DNA from: Farysia itapuensis
Lineage: Eukaryota > Basidiomycota > Ustilaginomycetes > Ustilaginales > Ustilaginaceae
NCBI GenBank assembly: GCA_023212645.1
Contig: JALBYC010000015.1
Span: forward strand, 1 to 64,000
DNA length: 64,000 bases
Reading direction: 5' to 3'
The notes under the pieces are model-generated. The model saw only the letters and a list, made by a program, of their open reading frames with translations. It searched no databases and was not told the DNA's origin. Below are positions 39,372 through 50,114 of the stretch, piece by piece (positions within the stretch are counted from its first letter, which is position 1; each line of letters starts with the position of its first letter). A program made the translations under genes and the position numbers.

Positions 39372-41744
39372 ATGGTTGCTGCAAACATGCACATCGCAGA
39401 AGACGGCCCTTCCTCCGTTCCGTTTCGTGCATCGTCCAAGCTCAAGTCACAGAAGTCTTCGCACTCCCATTCATCGCACAACTCAGCACGGTCATCTTGC
39501 AGCTACTCTACTTGGTTGCTCATCGATGTTGGAGAGGCTTCGCTGCCCTTTTTGCGTACACTGCGCACGTCTAGTGCGAAAGATGGCGCATCGTCCTCTG
39601 CCGGTCGGAGCTCTGAAAAGCTGACAGAGTCCACCGAAATTGCAACGACAAACAGCGCTACCACTGCGTCTTCCAAGACACGAACGCTCGATCTCCTCAC
39701 TCAACCTTTAGTAGCCCCTGCAGGGGCAAAAGACAAACGCATGTCGCTGCAGCAACAGTCTCATCCACCAGTAACAGGCAGCAACACTATTGGCAAAAAG
39801 TCTGGCTTCATGTCAAGATTTCGTGGCGCGAACCATAGCATATCCAGCGCTGACGCGTTTGCGCCCCCTGTTGCGACAGGTGCAGGAGCTGCATCGCCCG
39901 TCCCGCCAAGCTCGAGCTGGAACATGGTCGAGTCACCTCGCTTGGGTGCGCCCATACTTGAAGACGAATCTAGAACGCTGCATTTTGCGGTGACGACATC
40001 AAGTCCTTCCACCAGTCTGCAAGATGTTCGAGGACTCTTCGCAAAGACTTTGCCTCTCCTTACGCCCGCAGCGGAAGAAGATTCGCTCGAGTGGCAGGAG
40101 CACGTACACACTACTACATTGGACACAAACGCGCTTGCTGAGCTAGTACGGCAAGTGCGACCAGAAGCTGTCTACCTTGGAGCCAACGCATCACTCAAAT
40201 CGCGTCGGTCTACCTTGGAAGCCTTGCTTCGCATCTCGGATTTAGATGTCAGACATGCCGTTGTCGTTGAGCCATCGGTGGTGCGCTCCTTTTCGACGAC
40301 CGACGCAACCTTATTCTACAACTTGGCGGCGTCGCAGAGTACATCGCTCTTCCTTCCAGTCCGGTGGGAGTCGCTCGAACATGCAAACCCGGACGAAACG
40401 ATGCTCGTTCTCGAGACTCTGCAAGAAGCACGCGCCGAGCAGTCTGGCCCCTCTGTCGGGCCAGAACCGGAAACAACGCACCAAGATGTCAGTCTAGACA
40501 AGAGTTTCGACGTCAGTCTCTCCAACATTCCGACCGGGTTATCAGGCAAAGACCTCAACCAAGCCGCGCTTGACACTGCAGACTTGCAGACTCAACTAGC
40601 CAAGCTGCAACATCAGCTCAGAGTCAAAGACGAGCAAATATCAGCATTACTCCTCCGCCAACCTGTGACTGCAGCTCCTACCGCAAAGACGCCCGTACTA
40701 GCGGACTCTGCCCTGGTCAACAGACCGGCACCGCAAGTGCCCTCCACAGTATCACCACCGCCGCCGCCGCCATTGCCAAAGTCGCCGTCGTACAACACAA
40801 ATCTGACCACCTCCAGAGTGCTCTTCACCAACGTCAACGGGAGTCCTGTAAACGGCGGCACACCAGCTAAATCAGGCCCGCTCGGCCCAGCGGCGACAAT
40901 AACCTCGTCGCCAGCTAGAAGTACACAGCCAGCGAGCAATTCGCCGGCTGCGTCGCCCGGTGGCGGCAAGGCAGGATCTGGCAAAGTAATCTCAGCGCTG
41001 ACGGTCGAGTTGACGGAGACCAAGGCTTTGTTGGAGGCTACACGTGCAGCTCTGCAGACGGTGAGGACACAGTCGGCCACGTACCAGGCTCAAGCGGATG
41101 ACATGCGTGGAACGCTATCACGAGCGCGACTCGAAAACGACTCGTCCATCTCGGTACTGGCACGCAAAGATAGACAGATCAGTGAAGCGCTGGAACGAGC
41201 GCGCAAAGCAGAATCTGAAGCCAAAGAACTCGGACGCGCCGGTCGCGAATGGGGCACTCGCGTGCGAACCGTCGAAGAGGAACTCGGCAAAGAACGCGTC
41301 AAATCCGCACGAGCCGAACAACAGTACGAGACGCTCTCGAGTGTATGGAAGCAAGCCCGCGGCCGACTGATTGCCGAAGTCCAAGACTTGCGCCAATCGC
41401 ACGGCGAACAATTGCGCATCATGGCGGACGAGTACCAGAAGATCCTGCAGTTCAAGGACCGACTACAGCACGAATGGCAGCTACCTTCCAGTGATGGTAC
41501 GTCGAGTGAAGTTCTTGGACCAACAACACTACTGCACGAAATCGCAGCGCTCAACGCCCAGATCACCCAGTACATTGAGAAAGAAGTCCAGCCGCTCCTG
41601 GCCAGACTGCAAGCGCTCGAGAAGCGCGAAGATCAGACCATCTTTAGCAAACTCCAGTACGTAACGGACGAACTGACGCGGATCAAGACACTCATGCGCA
41701 AAGGCACCATCTCCAGCGCATCGCAAATCCCACTTGCACAATAG
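39372..41744 (+). CDS. Uncharacterised coiled-coil protein
   Basis: 790 aa; I do not recognise the family. Residues about 1-180 are Ser/Thr/His-rich. About 190-370 looks folded, with alternating hydrophobic segments such as LAELVRQVRPEAVYLGAN and ALLRISDLDVRHAVVVEPSV. About 375-425 includes a short predicted coil (LQTQLAKLQHQLRVKDEQIS). A Pro-rich linker (SPPPPPPLPKSP) follows. About 540-700 is a long heptad-rich coiled coil (from ALTVELTETKALLEATRAAL to EYQKILQFKDRLQHEW), and a second helical segment lies near the end (EVQPLLARLQALEKRED). It could be a cytoskeletal, polarity or mRNA-transport scaffold; that is inference only. It lies in the same orientation as mS29, 199 bp downstream. No intron is evident. 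Confidence 0.72.
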   Translation: MVAANMHIAEDGPSSVPFRASSKLKSQKSSHSHSSHNSARSSCSYSTWLLIDVGEASLPFLRTLRTSSAKDGASSSAGRSSEKLTESTEIATTNSATTASSKTRTLDLLTQPLVAPAGAKDKRMSLQQQSHPPVTGSNTIGKKSGFMSRFRGANHSISSADAFAPPVATGAGAASPVPPSSSWNMVESPRLGAPILEDESRTLHFAVTTSSPSTSLQDVRGLFAKTLPLLTPAAEEDSLEWQEHVHTTTLDTNALAELVRQVRPEAVYLGANASLKSRRSTLEALLRISDLDVRHAVVVEPSVVRSFSTTDATLFYNLAASQSTSLFLPVRWESLEHANPDETMLVLETLQEARAEQSGPSVGPEPETTHQDVSLDKSFDVSLSNIPTGLSGKDLNQAALDTADLQTQLAKLQHQLRVKDEQISALLLRQPVTAAPTAKTPVLADSALVNRPAPQVPSTVSPPPPPPLPKSPSYNTNLTTSRVLFTNVNGSPVNGGTPAKSGPLGPAATITSSPARSTQPASNSPAASPGGGKAGSGKVISALTVELTETKALLEATRAALQTVRTQSATYQAQADDMRGTLSRARLENDSSISVLARKDRQISEALERARKAESEAKELGRAGREWGTRVRTVEEELGKERVKSARAEQQYETLSSVWKQARGRLIAEVQDLRQSHGEQLRIMADEYQKILQFKDRLQHEWQLPSSDGTSSEVLGPTTLLHEIAALNAQITQYIEKEVQPLLARLQALEKREDQTIFSKLQYVTDELTRIKTLMRKGTISSASQIPLAQ

Positions 41745-42033
41745 CATACTGTACACTGACCTTCTTGAAACACATGCATCCCGCCGCGCGAGCAGACACA
41801 TCATCGTGGGCAATGAATTTGAGATATGGGAAAAGCATATCAGGAACAGCTGGAACTGGAGGGGGGCGCAGGAATCAAGTGTGGGTGGGAGATGGGTGAG
41901 CAATCCGTACTTGTACAGAATGAAGGGGAGGTACTTTTTTGAGGTGACGCAAAACTGTTGGGCCGAGGGATGGAGAGTGGAATTTGAGAACAAGAGGCAA
42001 AAGAGGAGGGGTTAGGAATTGAGGGGGGGTTGC
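41745..42033. other. Convergent 3' intergenic region
   Basis: 289 bp between the stops of the coiled-coil gene and the KH gene. It is purine-rich toward the KH side, and no further gene is visible. Confidence 0.55.
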
Positions 42034-43411
42034 CTAGGGAGCACCGCCCTGTGCAAGTCTCATTTTTTCCTGTTCCAAGCGTTGGTAGAGGAGGGTGACG
42101 GCCATTTGGATGTTGGGTGGGGGTCCAGTGATGGTGACCAGACGCTCTGTACCTGATCCACCAGCAGCAAGCCCGGCGCCTGGCTCCATGATCTTGATGT
42201 GGCTAGCCGACATGCTTCGAATTTCGTTGATTTTCGAGCCGCCCTTGCCAATGATGCAGCCAACGAGGTCGTTGGGGATAAAGATCTGCTGTGTCTGCGA
42301 GCCGGGTGGGAGCTGTTGTGGCGATCCACCGGCTGCAGGTCCACCAAAGCCAGCACCACCCAGTGGAGCTGAGCCTCCGTATCCGAATGGCTGCTGCACA
42401 AACGCGCCAGGCCCGGCCGCGCCAGCAGGCCCACCGACTGCGCGAGACGAGCCGGCGGTAGGTCGGTACGGCAGGTTGTTGGCATTGCGGTCCTGGTGCT
42501 CGAGCAAAATCGTCCCGACGTAGTACACGGCAATGTGAACGGCATCCGCAACACCAGAGATGCTCAGCACACGCTCTGTCGACCCAGGCAGCATTGCTTC
42601 GCCAGCCGTCAAACGAGCTCCGGACGCTTCTTGAATCTCTTTGATCTTGGAGCCCTGCTTGCCAATCACCGAGCCCATGCGCGAGTTTGGAACAATGAAA
42701 CGAATCGTGACCGCTTTTGAGCCAGGTACCGAAGGTTGGTCGAATGGTTCGTCGTTGATCCTGCGGACAATCAAGCCAAAAGCCTGTGCGAGCGGAAAAA
42801 GCACAATTGGATGTCAATACATTGTCGCGTCAGCTTACAACATTCGGGCAATACGTACCTTGCTGACGGCATCAAGCGGTCCAGAGACAGTGAGAATGCG
42901 TTCCGGGTTACCTGCAATGATCTCGCTCTGTAGACAATGATGAAGATGGAGCGGTAAGTGAATTGCAACAGAAAGCGCAAATGTGTAAGTCATAGATACT
43001 CACGATATTGAGACGGGCGTTGCTCTTGTCACGGATCTCGTTGATGTGCTTGCCCTGTTTACCAATAATGATACTGGCATCGCTTGTAACGATGAGGGTG
43101 CGCATCGAGATTTGAGTCGCTTGTGCTTCGGACGAGTCGCCGACGCTGCCGGCGGAATCCAGCGTGCCGTCGCCATCTTGGCCGGCACCGTTGCTATCAG
43201 CACGAGCGTCGTGACCAGCGTCGTTGCTGGAGCTGGCCTCGGCCAGACCAGAGCCGAGCTCGGCAGTCTCCTTGTCGTTTGTGTTTGGGTCGGATGCCAT
43301 CTTCTTGGCGCTGTGGGAAGAAGGGTTGGAACTTTTGTCGATCTGAGAGCGTTTAGCGTCGGGTTCAGGCGAAACAGAAGAATCACGTTGGCGTTTGGCT
43401 ACGTCTGACAT
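42034..43411 (-). CDS. Triple-KH-domain RNA-binding protein (PCBP/Rnc1-like), three exons
   Basis: Exons 43004-43411, 42859-42927 and 42034-42783 give 408 aa. The introns of 76 and 75 nt have GTGAGT and GTACGT donors. The 69-nt middle exon supplies the second half of KH1 (SEIIAGNPERILTVSG), which neither flanking exon contains, so the splice model is well supported. KH loops: GKQG at 117-120 (IIIGKQGKHINEIRDKS), GKQG at 200-203 (SVIGKQGSKIKEIQEAS) and GKGG at 338-341 (CIIGKGGSKINEIRS). A Gly/Ala/Gln-rich linker separates KH2 and KH3. This architecture is shared by poly(C)-binding proteins and S. pombe Rnc1, which control mRNA stability. The N-terminal 100 residues are acidic and disordered. 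Confidence 0.9.
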
Positions 43412-44526
43412 GATTCGGCGTAAAGAGAGAGAACAGAGAGTTGCGCTGATCAGTATTCAGCCCCCTTAGTCTTGTGCAGATTGGCTTGGTGAGGATTGTG
43501 GAATGGAAGAAAGATGCGTACGACTGGAGGGAGGATGGAAGTGGAACAGGGCATTAGCACGGTTCTGCTGGAAGAGGGAGGCGAGAAGACGAGGGGACGA
43601 AGAGGAAGAGGGGAAAGGGGGCCAATTTGCGAAGCTATTGTTCTAGCAAAAGCAGCGACCGAAGCGTACGCCAATCGGCAGCAGCTCGCGCGAAGGAGAT
43701 TCAACTGCAGGTACTTACATTAGATCAGAGCAGAGCTTTGTTTCGTGAGACAGGAATGATGAGAGCTGCTGAGAAACTGCAAATGGTGGTGGGCAGAGGG
43801 AGGTCGCAGATTTTGGTCCAACAGGAAAGCGAGATGCGTGAGGAATTGATCAAGCGAGGCACAGCTGACAGATTTGGCGAGACAAAGCGTACACGTCGTC
43901 GTCGATGACACTATTTGCCTTTGCTGTTGGTAACAATGGCGATGGGGTCGGAGCGACGAGGGTGAAGAGTGGGAAAGAGAGAGAACAAAGTCCTTTGATT
44001 GATCGATGATAGACTTTGATTTCTTTCATCTCTTTCTGTCTTGCTCACCGCCTCTTTTTCGCTTTAGTTCTCAACCAATTTCTAATCAGTGGTGGGCCAT
44101 AATTTGTAATGCCTTCATCTACCTCAATACAAAATCATTCCAGCCCGCTCCCTCCCTCTTCTCTTCAGGCTGAGTGGGTCGAGGTGGCGGTGATGTCGAT
44201 CGTCTGTTCTCATGACCATTTGTTATCAAGGTTGGGTGGGAATCAAGCAGGTGAGCCCAGAAGTGTTTAGCCAAGAAATGGCTTCGGCTTCCTTCCGAAA
44301 AAGCTATCTGTGTGTCACAGTGACAAGACACCTAAGACAATGTGTGTGTGCTGATAGGCCCTTTGGCTCTCAGCGTGGGAAAAGCGGGCGACACATTCTT
44401 TCGGATGCGATCCGCCTCTGCACAAGAAGCGGCAGTCTTGACTCGAAAAGATTGAGTTATTGCTGTGATGTTGCTAGTGTACATGAGGCTGGCCTCGTCG
44501 CCGAAGTCCTCGTTTTGTTGAGTGAA
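43412..44526. other. 1.1-kb intergenic region upstream of the KH gene
   Basis: No supported gene. On the minus strand a good donor-like GTAAGTACC occurs near 43717. CT-rich stretches continue to about 43985, so a long 5' leader with an untranslated intron for the KH gene is possible. The part from 44110 to 44526 is the 3' side of SmD3; I see nothing coding in it. Confidence 0.4.
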
Positions 44527-45064
44527 TCATCGACGTACGCCTGGTCTTGAGCCCGTTGGGCCAGCTGCTGCGCCTCTTCCTCGTCGTGCTTGAGCTAAAA
44601 GTGAGTCAAGGCAGAGAATAGTCAGTATTCGTCCTGAGGCGTGACAAGCCACGAGCCTTGTTGTGCTTCACTCACCTCTCAAAATGGTCGCTCTTCCTCG
44701 CGCACTGCCAATGCCACGTCCCTTCATCGCATTGGGCCCAATACGCTTGAACATGGGCGCCTGTTGCAGCATGTCGGGCACAATGACGAATCGGATCATG
44801 TTGCCGCGAATGTATACGTTTTCCAGATGAGACTGCTTGCCGTCTGGCGCCGTGACAGTAATGTCTTTCATTGCCACATTGAAGTTGTCCTCAGCTGTAA
44901 GTGGCAGAAGACGTCAAATCATGGTCAATGTCAAACGAGGATGCGCAAAACCACGTACCATCGTAAATTGTTCCTCGGTAGGAGGCACCTCCCTTCAGCT
45001 CGACTGTGATGACGTGGCCAACTGCCTCGTGGATCAGCTTGACTGGGATACCGATCGTACCCAT
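44527..45064 (-). CDS. SMD3: Small nuclear ribonucleoprotein SmD3 (three exons)
   Basis: Exons 44959-45064, 44676-44894 and 44527-44594 give 130 aa. The introns of 64 and 81 nt have GTACGT and GTGAGT donors and TTACAG and TTTTAG acceptors. Sm1 motif: GIPVKLIHEAVGHVITVELK with GTIYD; it joins across the first splice to AEDNFNVAM. Sm2: ENVYIRGNMIRFVIVPDML. The third exon encodes AQARRGRGAAAGPTGSRPG, matching the ILKAQ-RGRG tail of SmD3, which is symmetrically dimethylated in many eukaryotes. It is a core ring subunit of the spliceosomal U1, U2, U4 and U5 snRNPs. It is divergent from the sorting nexin gene across 246 bp. Confidence 0.93.
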
Positions 45065-45310
45065 ATTGCAAACCCCTGACAACCTGTTGCGTTGCTGCTG
45101 TGAAAGCGATCGGATGTATGCAAACCAGAGCGAGAGAGTGCGGGTGCTTCTGTTGTCGACAAGCTGCCCCGATCCTGGAATTTTCACTGTTCTGCCCGAT
45201 CATCGGGTTGTCGTGTGTCGGTCTTGCGAAGGACACGAAAGCCCCGTTCAATCTCCACACATTCTCTTGACAACCACTACCAGTTGTCGTGCCGAGACAT
45301 TGACAGAACC

Positions 45311-46399
45311 ATGGCCTTCTATTCTAGTGGGCCGCTGTCGCCGGGCTATAGCTCCACCAATGCGTGGGGTGGTGAAGAAAACGCCGACGATCCTTGGGCT
45401 GCTCCCGGCTCTTCATCCAACGCTGCCCCAACCGCCGAGTCGGGTGCCTCTTTTGCAAGGCCACAGGGCGGCTTCACTTCTTTCTCCACCCAAAGCCAAG
45501 AGTATCGGCCTCCCGCACAGCAGCAGACATCTGCCTACGACTCGCCCTACTATGCGGACCAGGAGGCATCTGCATATCCAGACCATGGCTCCAATGGCTC
45601 TGCCGGGTTTGGAAACTCGCAAGCTTATCAAGCTTCGCAGCCCCAAGCGTATGAACACCGCGACCTGCCTCGATCGCCGCCGGCCACATCCGCGCCGCAA
45701 CAGCAGACATCCCCGCCTCAGCACAGAAACCAGTATCAGCCGCAGCCGTCTACCGACGCTTTCCCAGCCAGCGCTGTTGCTCCCACAGGCCCTGTACCAA
45801 GCACCTCACGATTCCAATCTCATACTCCCTCCACTCTACTGCCTCACGAGCCGGCTGGATTCTCTTCACCTTCAGCTGGGTCGTACGGCGGTGCGCCGAG
45901 GCAGTTGGCGCCGGGTTATCCGCTTCCCGCATCCAATTACGCCGTGCCCGTATCGTCCCCCTTTGCAAGAGTTGACTCGCTCAACACGCGACGAGAAACG
46001 GCAGAAGACATGTATGGCGTTCCGGAAAACTTTCTCGAAGTCGAGGTGCGTAGTCCCATGACCCACGGTATCGGTCGCAAAATGTACACCGACTACGAGA
46101 TTGTGACACGCACAAACATTCCTGCGTTCAAGCTGCGCTACTCGTCCGTCCGTCGACGTTACAGCGACTTTGAGTACTTTCGCGATATCTTGGAGCGCGA
46201 GAGCACGCGCGTCAACATTCCGCCCCTGCCCGGCAAGGTTTTCACGAACCGTTTCACCGACGAGACCATTGAAAGTAGGCGGGAAGGACTCGAGCGTTTT
46301 CTCCAGGTCGTTGCGGGACATCCACTCCTCCAGACGGGAAGCAAGGTCATGGCTGCCTTTCTCCAAGACTCGGGCTGGAGCAAAGATCAATGGATGTAA
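45311..46399 (+). CDS. SNX3: Sorting nexin SNX3/Grd19-like, PX domain with long N-terminal extension
   Basis: 362 aa. The PX domain is at about residues 238-360: [34 protein letters not shown], the PI3P-binding [18 protein letters not shown] and [20 protein letters not shown]. The latter is the SNX3/Grd19 signature. It should sort cargo with retromer on endosomes. The first 230 residues are Gln/Pro/Ser/Tyr-rich and low complexity, whereas SNX3 and Grd19 are about 160 aa in total. The ATG at 45311 has a good context (accATGg). The stop is 135 nt from that of the convergent ATRIP-like gene. Confidence 0.92.
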   Translation: MAFYSSGPLSPGYSSTNAWGGEENADDPWAAPGSSSNAAPTAESGASFARPQGGFTSFSTQSQEYRPPAQQQTSAYDSPYYADQEASAYPDHGSNGSAGFGNSQAYQASQPQAYEHRDLPRSPPATSAPQQQTSPPQHRNQYQPQPSTDAFPASAVAPTGPVPSTSRFQSHTPSTLLPHEPAGFSSPSAGSYGGAPRQLAPGYPLPASNYAVPVSSPFARVDSLNTRRETAEDMYGVPENFLEVEVRSPMTHGIGRKMYTDYEIVTRTNIPAFKLRYSSVRRRYSDFEYFRDILERESTRVNIPPLPGKVFTNRFTDETIESRREGLERFLQVVAGHPLLQTGSKVMAAFLQDSGWSKDQWM

Positions 46400-46534
46400 A
46401 GTCTAGATCGCCTTTCGAGCCACAAAGCATTTCAACTACCTTCATTCACCCGAACCACATGCCCCCCTTTGCTCTTGCCTACACTTGATGTTATGAATGC
46501 AATGACCGTTTCTATCTGCTTGTCATTGATAGCG

Positions 46535-49500
46535 CTAATCAGAGTCGTCGATGACGACAACCTCGTGGCGTGTTTTAGAGTTGGTACGGCTGGTGGGACC
46601 GCGCTGGTGGCTTGTCTTGGCGGGCGAGGCGCGTTTCTCCGGACTTTTCGTACCAGGACGGCTCAGCAGCACCTTTTGAGGCGACACAGACGAGATCACC
46701 CTGTCCTTGGGCGGCTTGGTATGGAGAGTCGAATTGCGGACGCCAGTGGCATAGTCGTCCGGTTCGGACTCTGTGTCGCTCCCTTCCTCCAAGGGCACTT
46801 CCTTAGTTAATCGTGCTGCAGGTTTGGCGATCGGTTCAGCAATGTCTAGCTGCATTGCCTCGAGCTGAACTTCCTCTTCGTCGGATGCAGATTCCTCATC
46901 CGCAAGGACATCGTAAATACTGTCGATCTCTTCGGGACTCAGCACAATGTCGATGAGGTCGCCTGCAACTTCGGCGATCGTCTCCAGCAGCTGTGAAGCT
47001 CGACCTAGATCATTGACTTGCTTTTCGACGTGTGCAGCCATGGCACGCGAGTCATCGTCTGTATCGACGTCCCGAATACGCAGCGATGACAACAATTTGC
47101 GCTCAGACCCAATCCATTCAGGTTCGGGACAAAAGGCGACTCTTGAAAGTGAGACGACAAAGCTTTGGCGGATACCGTTGAGCATGCTGTAGGTCTCGGG
47201 TTCGTCGAGTTTTTTAGTCAACGAGACCGGTCCTCCACGTTCGTACCTTGCCTCATCTGCGACGGCGTATCGATCGCCATCTGTAGACATAGGAGGCGAG
47301 TAGTTGTAGAGCAAGTTGAGCAGTCGAATATCCATGACTAGTCGCTCGGTTGCCTGAAGCACGTTGGCCCCGGAAGAATCAAGGACCGGTTCGACCGACG
47401 ATTCGGGCTTGAATGTGGGAAGGTGGGTTGGAATCATGAACGAGGGTCTGCTTTCGTTCCAGAGGAAGTCGGCATCGAGCGAGAGGCAACGAACCAGCGC
47501 CGCCAGCAACGCCGCGCTGTCAGCAAGTACAGTGAGCGTGTCCATAGAACGGAGCCCCACCTGCGTCAGGAAGATGAGAATGACACAATGAAGAGGATGC
47601 CATTCGCTTTCCGGTAGATCCGCGCGTCGATCGACCAAGTGTTTGACTATCAGCTCCAAGACGGGGAACTTGGCCTTCATCCGCACGGCGATCATCCCTC
47701 CAGCCCCTCGGCGGCCATTGCTTCCGTTGGATCCGATGGCAGAGACTGGCTTCGCTGCGAGACATTTGTGTACAAAGGGCGCATCCAGCTCGGAGGAAGC
47801 CAGCAAGCGCACCGTCTTGAAAATAGTGGTGGATTGACGCTCTTTTGACAAAAGTTGGTGGAGGACACCAGGCCGTTGCAAGATCTCGAGGGTTCTAGCT
47901 CCTGTTGTTGGACTTAGCGGTAGAAGGGCCAGAGTCTCGAGCAGCTGCACGACACTTTCCAGGAGGTCTTCACGGGCCTCTGAGCCCAGGTCCCATCCTT
48001 CCAGATGCAGGTCGTCTCTGGCAACTGTCTCAGCCTCTGCATTGATTGGCCCAGGTCGACACTCCGCGATGCTTTGGGCGAGGATCTCGACAAGATGCAC
48101 AGGCGTAGAGAGGCGGCGTGCGGTGTCTTCGTCGATAGTCAATTCTTTCATCAAAGCAGCTTCGTCGTCCTTGGTCTCTTGAAAGCCTGCATCGCTCCAT
48201 GCATGTTGCAGAGCGACAGAGAAGCAGGGCACATTAGACGCAAGACTCGTCAACAAGCGAAGAGCGTCGACTACGATATTCGTCTGACACGTCCGCAAAG
48301 CAATCCCTGCCATGGTAAGAAGGGAGCGAGCGATGCAGGAGGACATGTCCAATGTACTACGGAACATTTCGATGTTTTCCGGCTCCAATTGATCTTGGAA
48401 CAGTGCCACTTGAACGTTCCATTGATCTTCAGCTCTGACGACGTTGGCTCGACTCAACGAGGCCAGGAGTGAATCTATTGCTTTTTTGTACCGGAATACA
48501 AGCAGATCCGGGCAGCCTGCGACCAGTGGCATGGAAGTGAGACGCTGCAATGTAGTCTCGCCAGACAACTCTGCCGAAGAGGCCGGTTCAGCTCCAGAAG
48601 GATTGAAGACATTGCTTGGATACAAGGGCGGAGATGCTGCTCGTGTTGAAGTGTGACAAAGCACGTAGGACACTAGCATGGTTCGACGCTGAAGCATCTC
48701 AGAAAGTGCAAATAGATAACCTTTTTCACGCTCTTGCTCTGCAGACGAGAGCGGATGGGATGGAGAGGCTGGCCTCGCCGGTGTTTGGGCGCCGTCATCC
48801 TGCAGCATGTCCACATCGTCGTCGAAATGGTCGGTAGAGACGACTTGAGAGGGCGCTTTGCTTGGCGTTTTGTGGATTTGCGGCAGCATCTTCGCCTGAG
48901 CATTGCCAAAATCAGCAAAGCTGTTTTGGAAGCCTTTGAAGCTTTTGCTCTTATTGACGGATGCTGGAAAGAGCTGCTTGCCCTTTGTGACGGATTTGGT
49001 CGGTGTGCCAGGTTCGTCCCTATCGTCGGCATACCTTTGACGCGAACCCGATCCACTTCCCGTCGTGTCATGTCTTCGTGGCTTTGTTGGAGTGGTAAGA
49101 CCCGCTCTGACCTGGCTGTCCCTTCGTCTGTCCGTGTCTCTTAGGCCGATGGGAGCTACCCGCATGACGCTTGACGGCCAGATTCGGCGACTGGTGTCCT
49201 GTTCGACTCTGCGAAAGGTGGTCTCGGTCTCGAGGCGTTCCAGTTGTCGTTGATTTTCGAGCTGTATGCGATCGAGTGCAGCCTTGTGCTCTTGTTCTCG
49301 GGCAATCTCTCGCTCGCGCAGCTTGGCATTCTCCTGGTTAAGTTTAGTCAGGTTCTGTCTGACCACTGAGACCTCGCCTGCTTTACTGTACGCTTCTTGT
49401 CTCAGCTTAGACGCCAGCTCCTCGTGGGTTCGCTCGAGCTGCCGTAAGCGCGCAAGTTCCTCTCTCATCTGGCGCAGCTCGTCATCATCTGTGGCTTTCG

Positions 49501-49972
49501 GCTGCTCTGGTATTGGAGATGACGAGCGTTGACGACGAAGGTTGGATGATCCATTTGCGGCTGGTGGTATTGAGATCTGACGCTGTGTGACCTGCTGGGA
49601 CATACGTATAGCTTCCTGTTCCGCTTCGTCGAGCGCCTGGGTGCCCGCCCACCACCTTTCATCGTCCTGATCCATGAAGTCGTCATTGCGTAAGTCGTGA
49701 ACAATTACCTCGTCTGGCTCGGGTTCTCGCAAGAACTTGGCCGGTATTTTCGGAGGCTCATCGATGCGCTGCTTCTTGAAAGGTGGCACAAAGGAGCCTT
49801 TCTTGGTGCTAGGGTTGAGACGGTCTAGTTGAACCGAGGTAGAAGCCTGCGCCTGAGTTGCAGAGTAGGAAGCCTCTACCTGTGCCAGACTTTCTTGCAA
49901 GGCAGCATCGAGAAGCGGGTCGTCGTCGAAGATCGAGTCGAACTCGTCTTCGCTGCCGTTAGCGTGTGGCAT
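46535..49972 (-). CDS. DNA-damage checkpoint protein, ATRIP/Rad26/Lcd1 family
   Basis: 1145 aa. The acidic N-terminal EDEFDSIFDDDPLLDAAL resembles the RPA-binding checkpoint-recruitment element of ATRIP. The coiled coil at about 175-265 contains GEVSVVRQNLTKLNQENAKL, the characteristic ATRIP/Rad26 segment. A long helical region follows (about 420-1040), as expected for the HEAT-like part that contacts the ATR/Mec1 kinase. The protein ends VVVIDDSD, four aliphatic residues followed by acids, which is a SUMO-interaction-like motif. Family assignment rests on the coiled-coil segment, overall architecture and length, not on a catalytic motif. It is divergent from FEN1 across 210 bp. Confidence 0.8.
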   Translation of the reverse strand: MPHANGSEDEFDSIFDDDPLLDAALQESLAQVEASYSATQAQASTSVQLDRLNPSTKKGSFVPPFKKQRIDEPPKIPAKFLREPEPDEVIVHDLRNDDFMDQDDERWWAGTQALDEAEQEAIRMSQQVTQRQISIPPAANGSSNLRRQRSSSPIPEQPKATDDDELRQMREELARLRQLERTHEELASKLRQEAYSKAGEVSVVRQNLTKLNQENAKLREREIAREQEHKAALDRIQLENQRQLERLETETTFRRVEQDTSRRIWPSSVMRVAPIGLRDTDRRRDSQVRAGLTTPTKPRRHDTTGSGSGSRQRYADDRDEPGTPTKSVTKGKQLFPASVNKSKSFKGFQNSFADFGNAQAKMLPQIHKTPSKAPSQVVSTDHFDDDVDMLQDDGAQTPARPASPSHPLSSAEQEREKGYLFALSEMLQRRTMLVSYVLCHTSTRAASPPLYPSNVFNPSGAEPASSAELSGETTLQRLTSMPLVAGCPDLLVFRYKKAIDSLLASLSRANVVRAEDQWNVQVALFQDQLEPENIEMFRSTLDMSSCIARSLLTMAGIALRTCQTNIVVDALRLLTSLASNVPCFSVALQHAWSDAGFQETKDDEAALMKELTIDEDTARRLSTPVHLVEILAQSIAECRPGPINAEAETVARDDLHLEGWDLGSEAREDLLESVVQLLETLALLPLSPTTGARTLEILQRPGVLHQLLSKERQSTTIFKTVRLLASSELDAPFVHKCLAAKPVSAIGSNGSNGRRGAGGMIAVRMKAKFPVLELIVKHLVDRRADLPESEWHPLHCVILIFLTQVGLRSMDTLTVLADSAALLAALVRCLSLDADFLWNESRPSFMIPTHLPTFKPESSVEPVLDSSGANVLQATERLVMDIRLLNLLYNYSPPMSTDGDRYAVADEARYERGGPVSLTKKLDEPETYSMLNGIRQSFVVSLSRVAFCPEPEWIGSERKLLSSLRIRDVDTDDDSRAMAAHVEKQVNDLGRASQLLETIAEVAGDLIDIVLSPEEIDSIYDVLADEESASDEEEVQLEAMQLDIAEPIAKPAARLTKEVPLEEGSDTESEPDDYATGVRNSTLHTKPPKDRVISSVSPQKVLLSRPGTKSPEKRASPAKTSHQRGPTSRTNSKTRHEVVVIDDSD

Positions 49973-50114
49973 GGCGTATGTGTGCTTCACTCCGCATCAT
50001 GAGAGGCGGGTGATGGAGTGTTGGTGTCAAACTCAGCTCTGATCAAGTTCGTGAGTGTGTGCATTTTTCTCGCGCGGAAAGAGGAAAAGGAAGCGCGTCG
50101 GCGCGACCCTTTTT

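Noticed and set aside
45006..46061. 351-codon frame overlapping the start of SNX3
   Set aside because: It reads the Gln/Pro-rich extension of SNX3 in another frame, ends before the PX domain, and covers the SmD3 start on the opposite strand.
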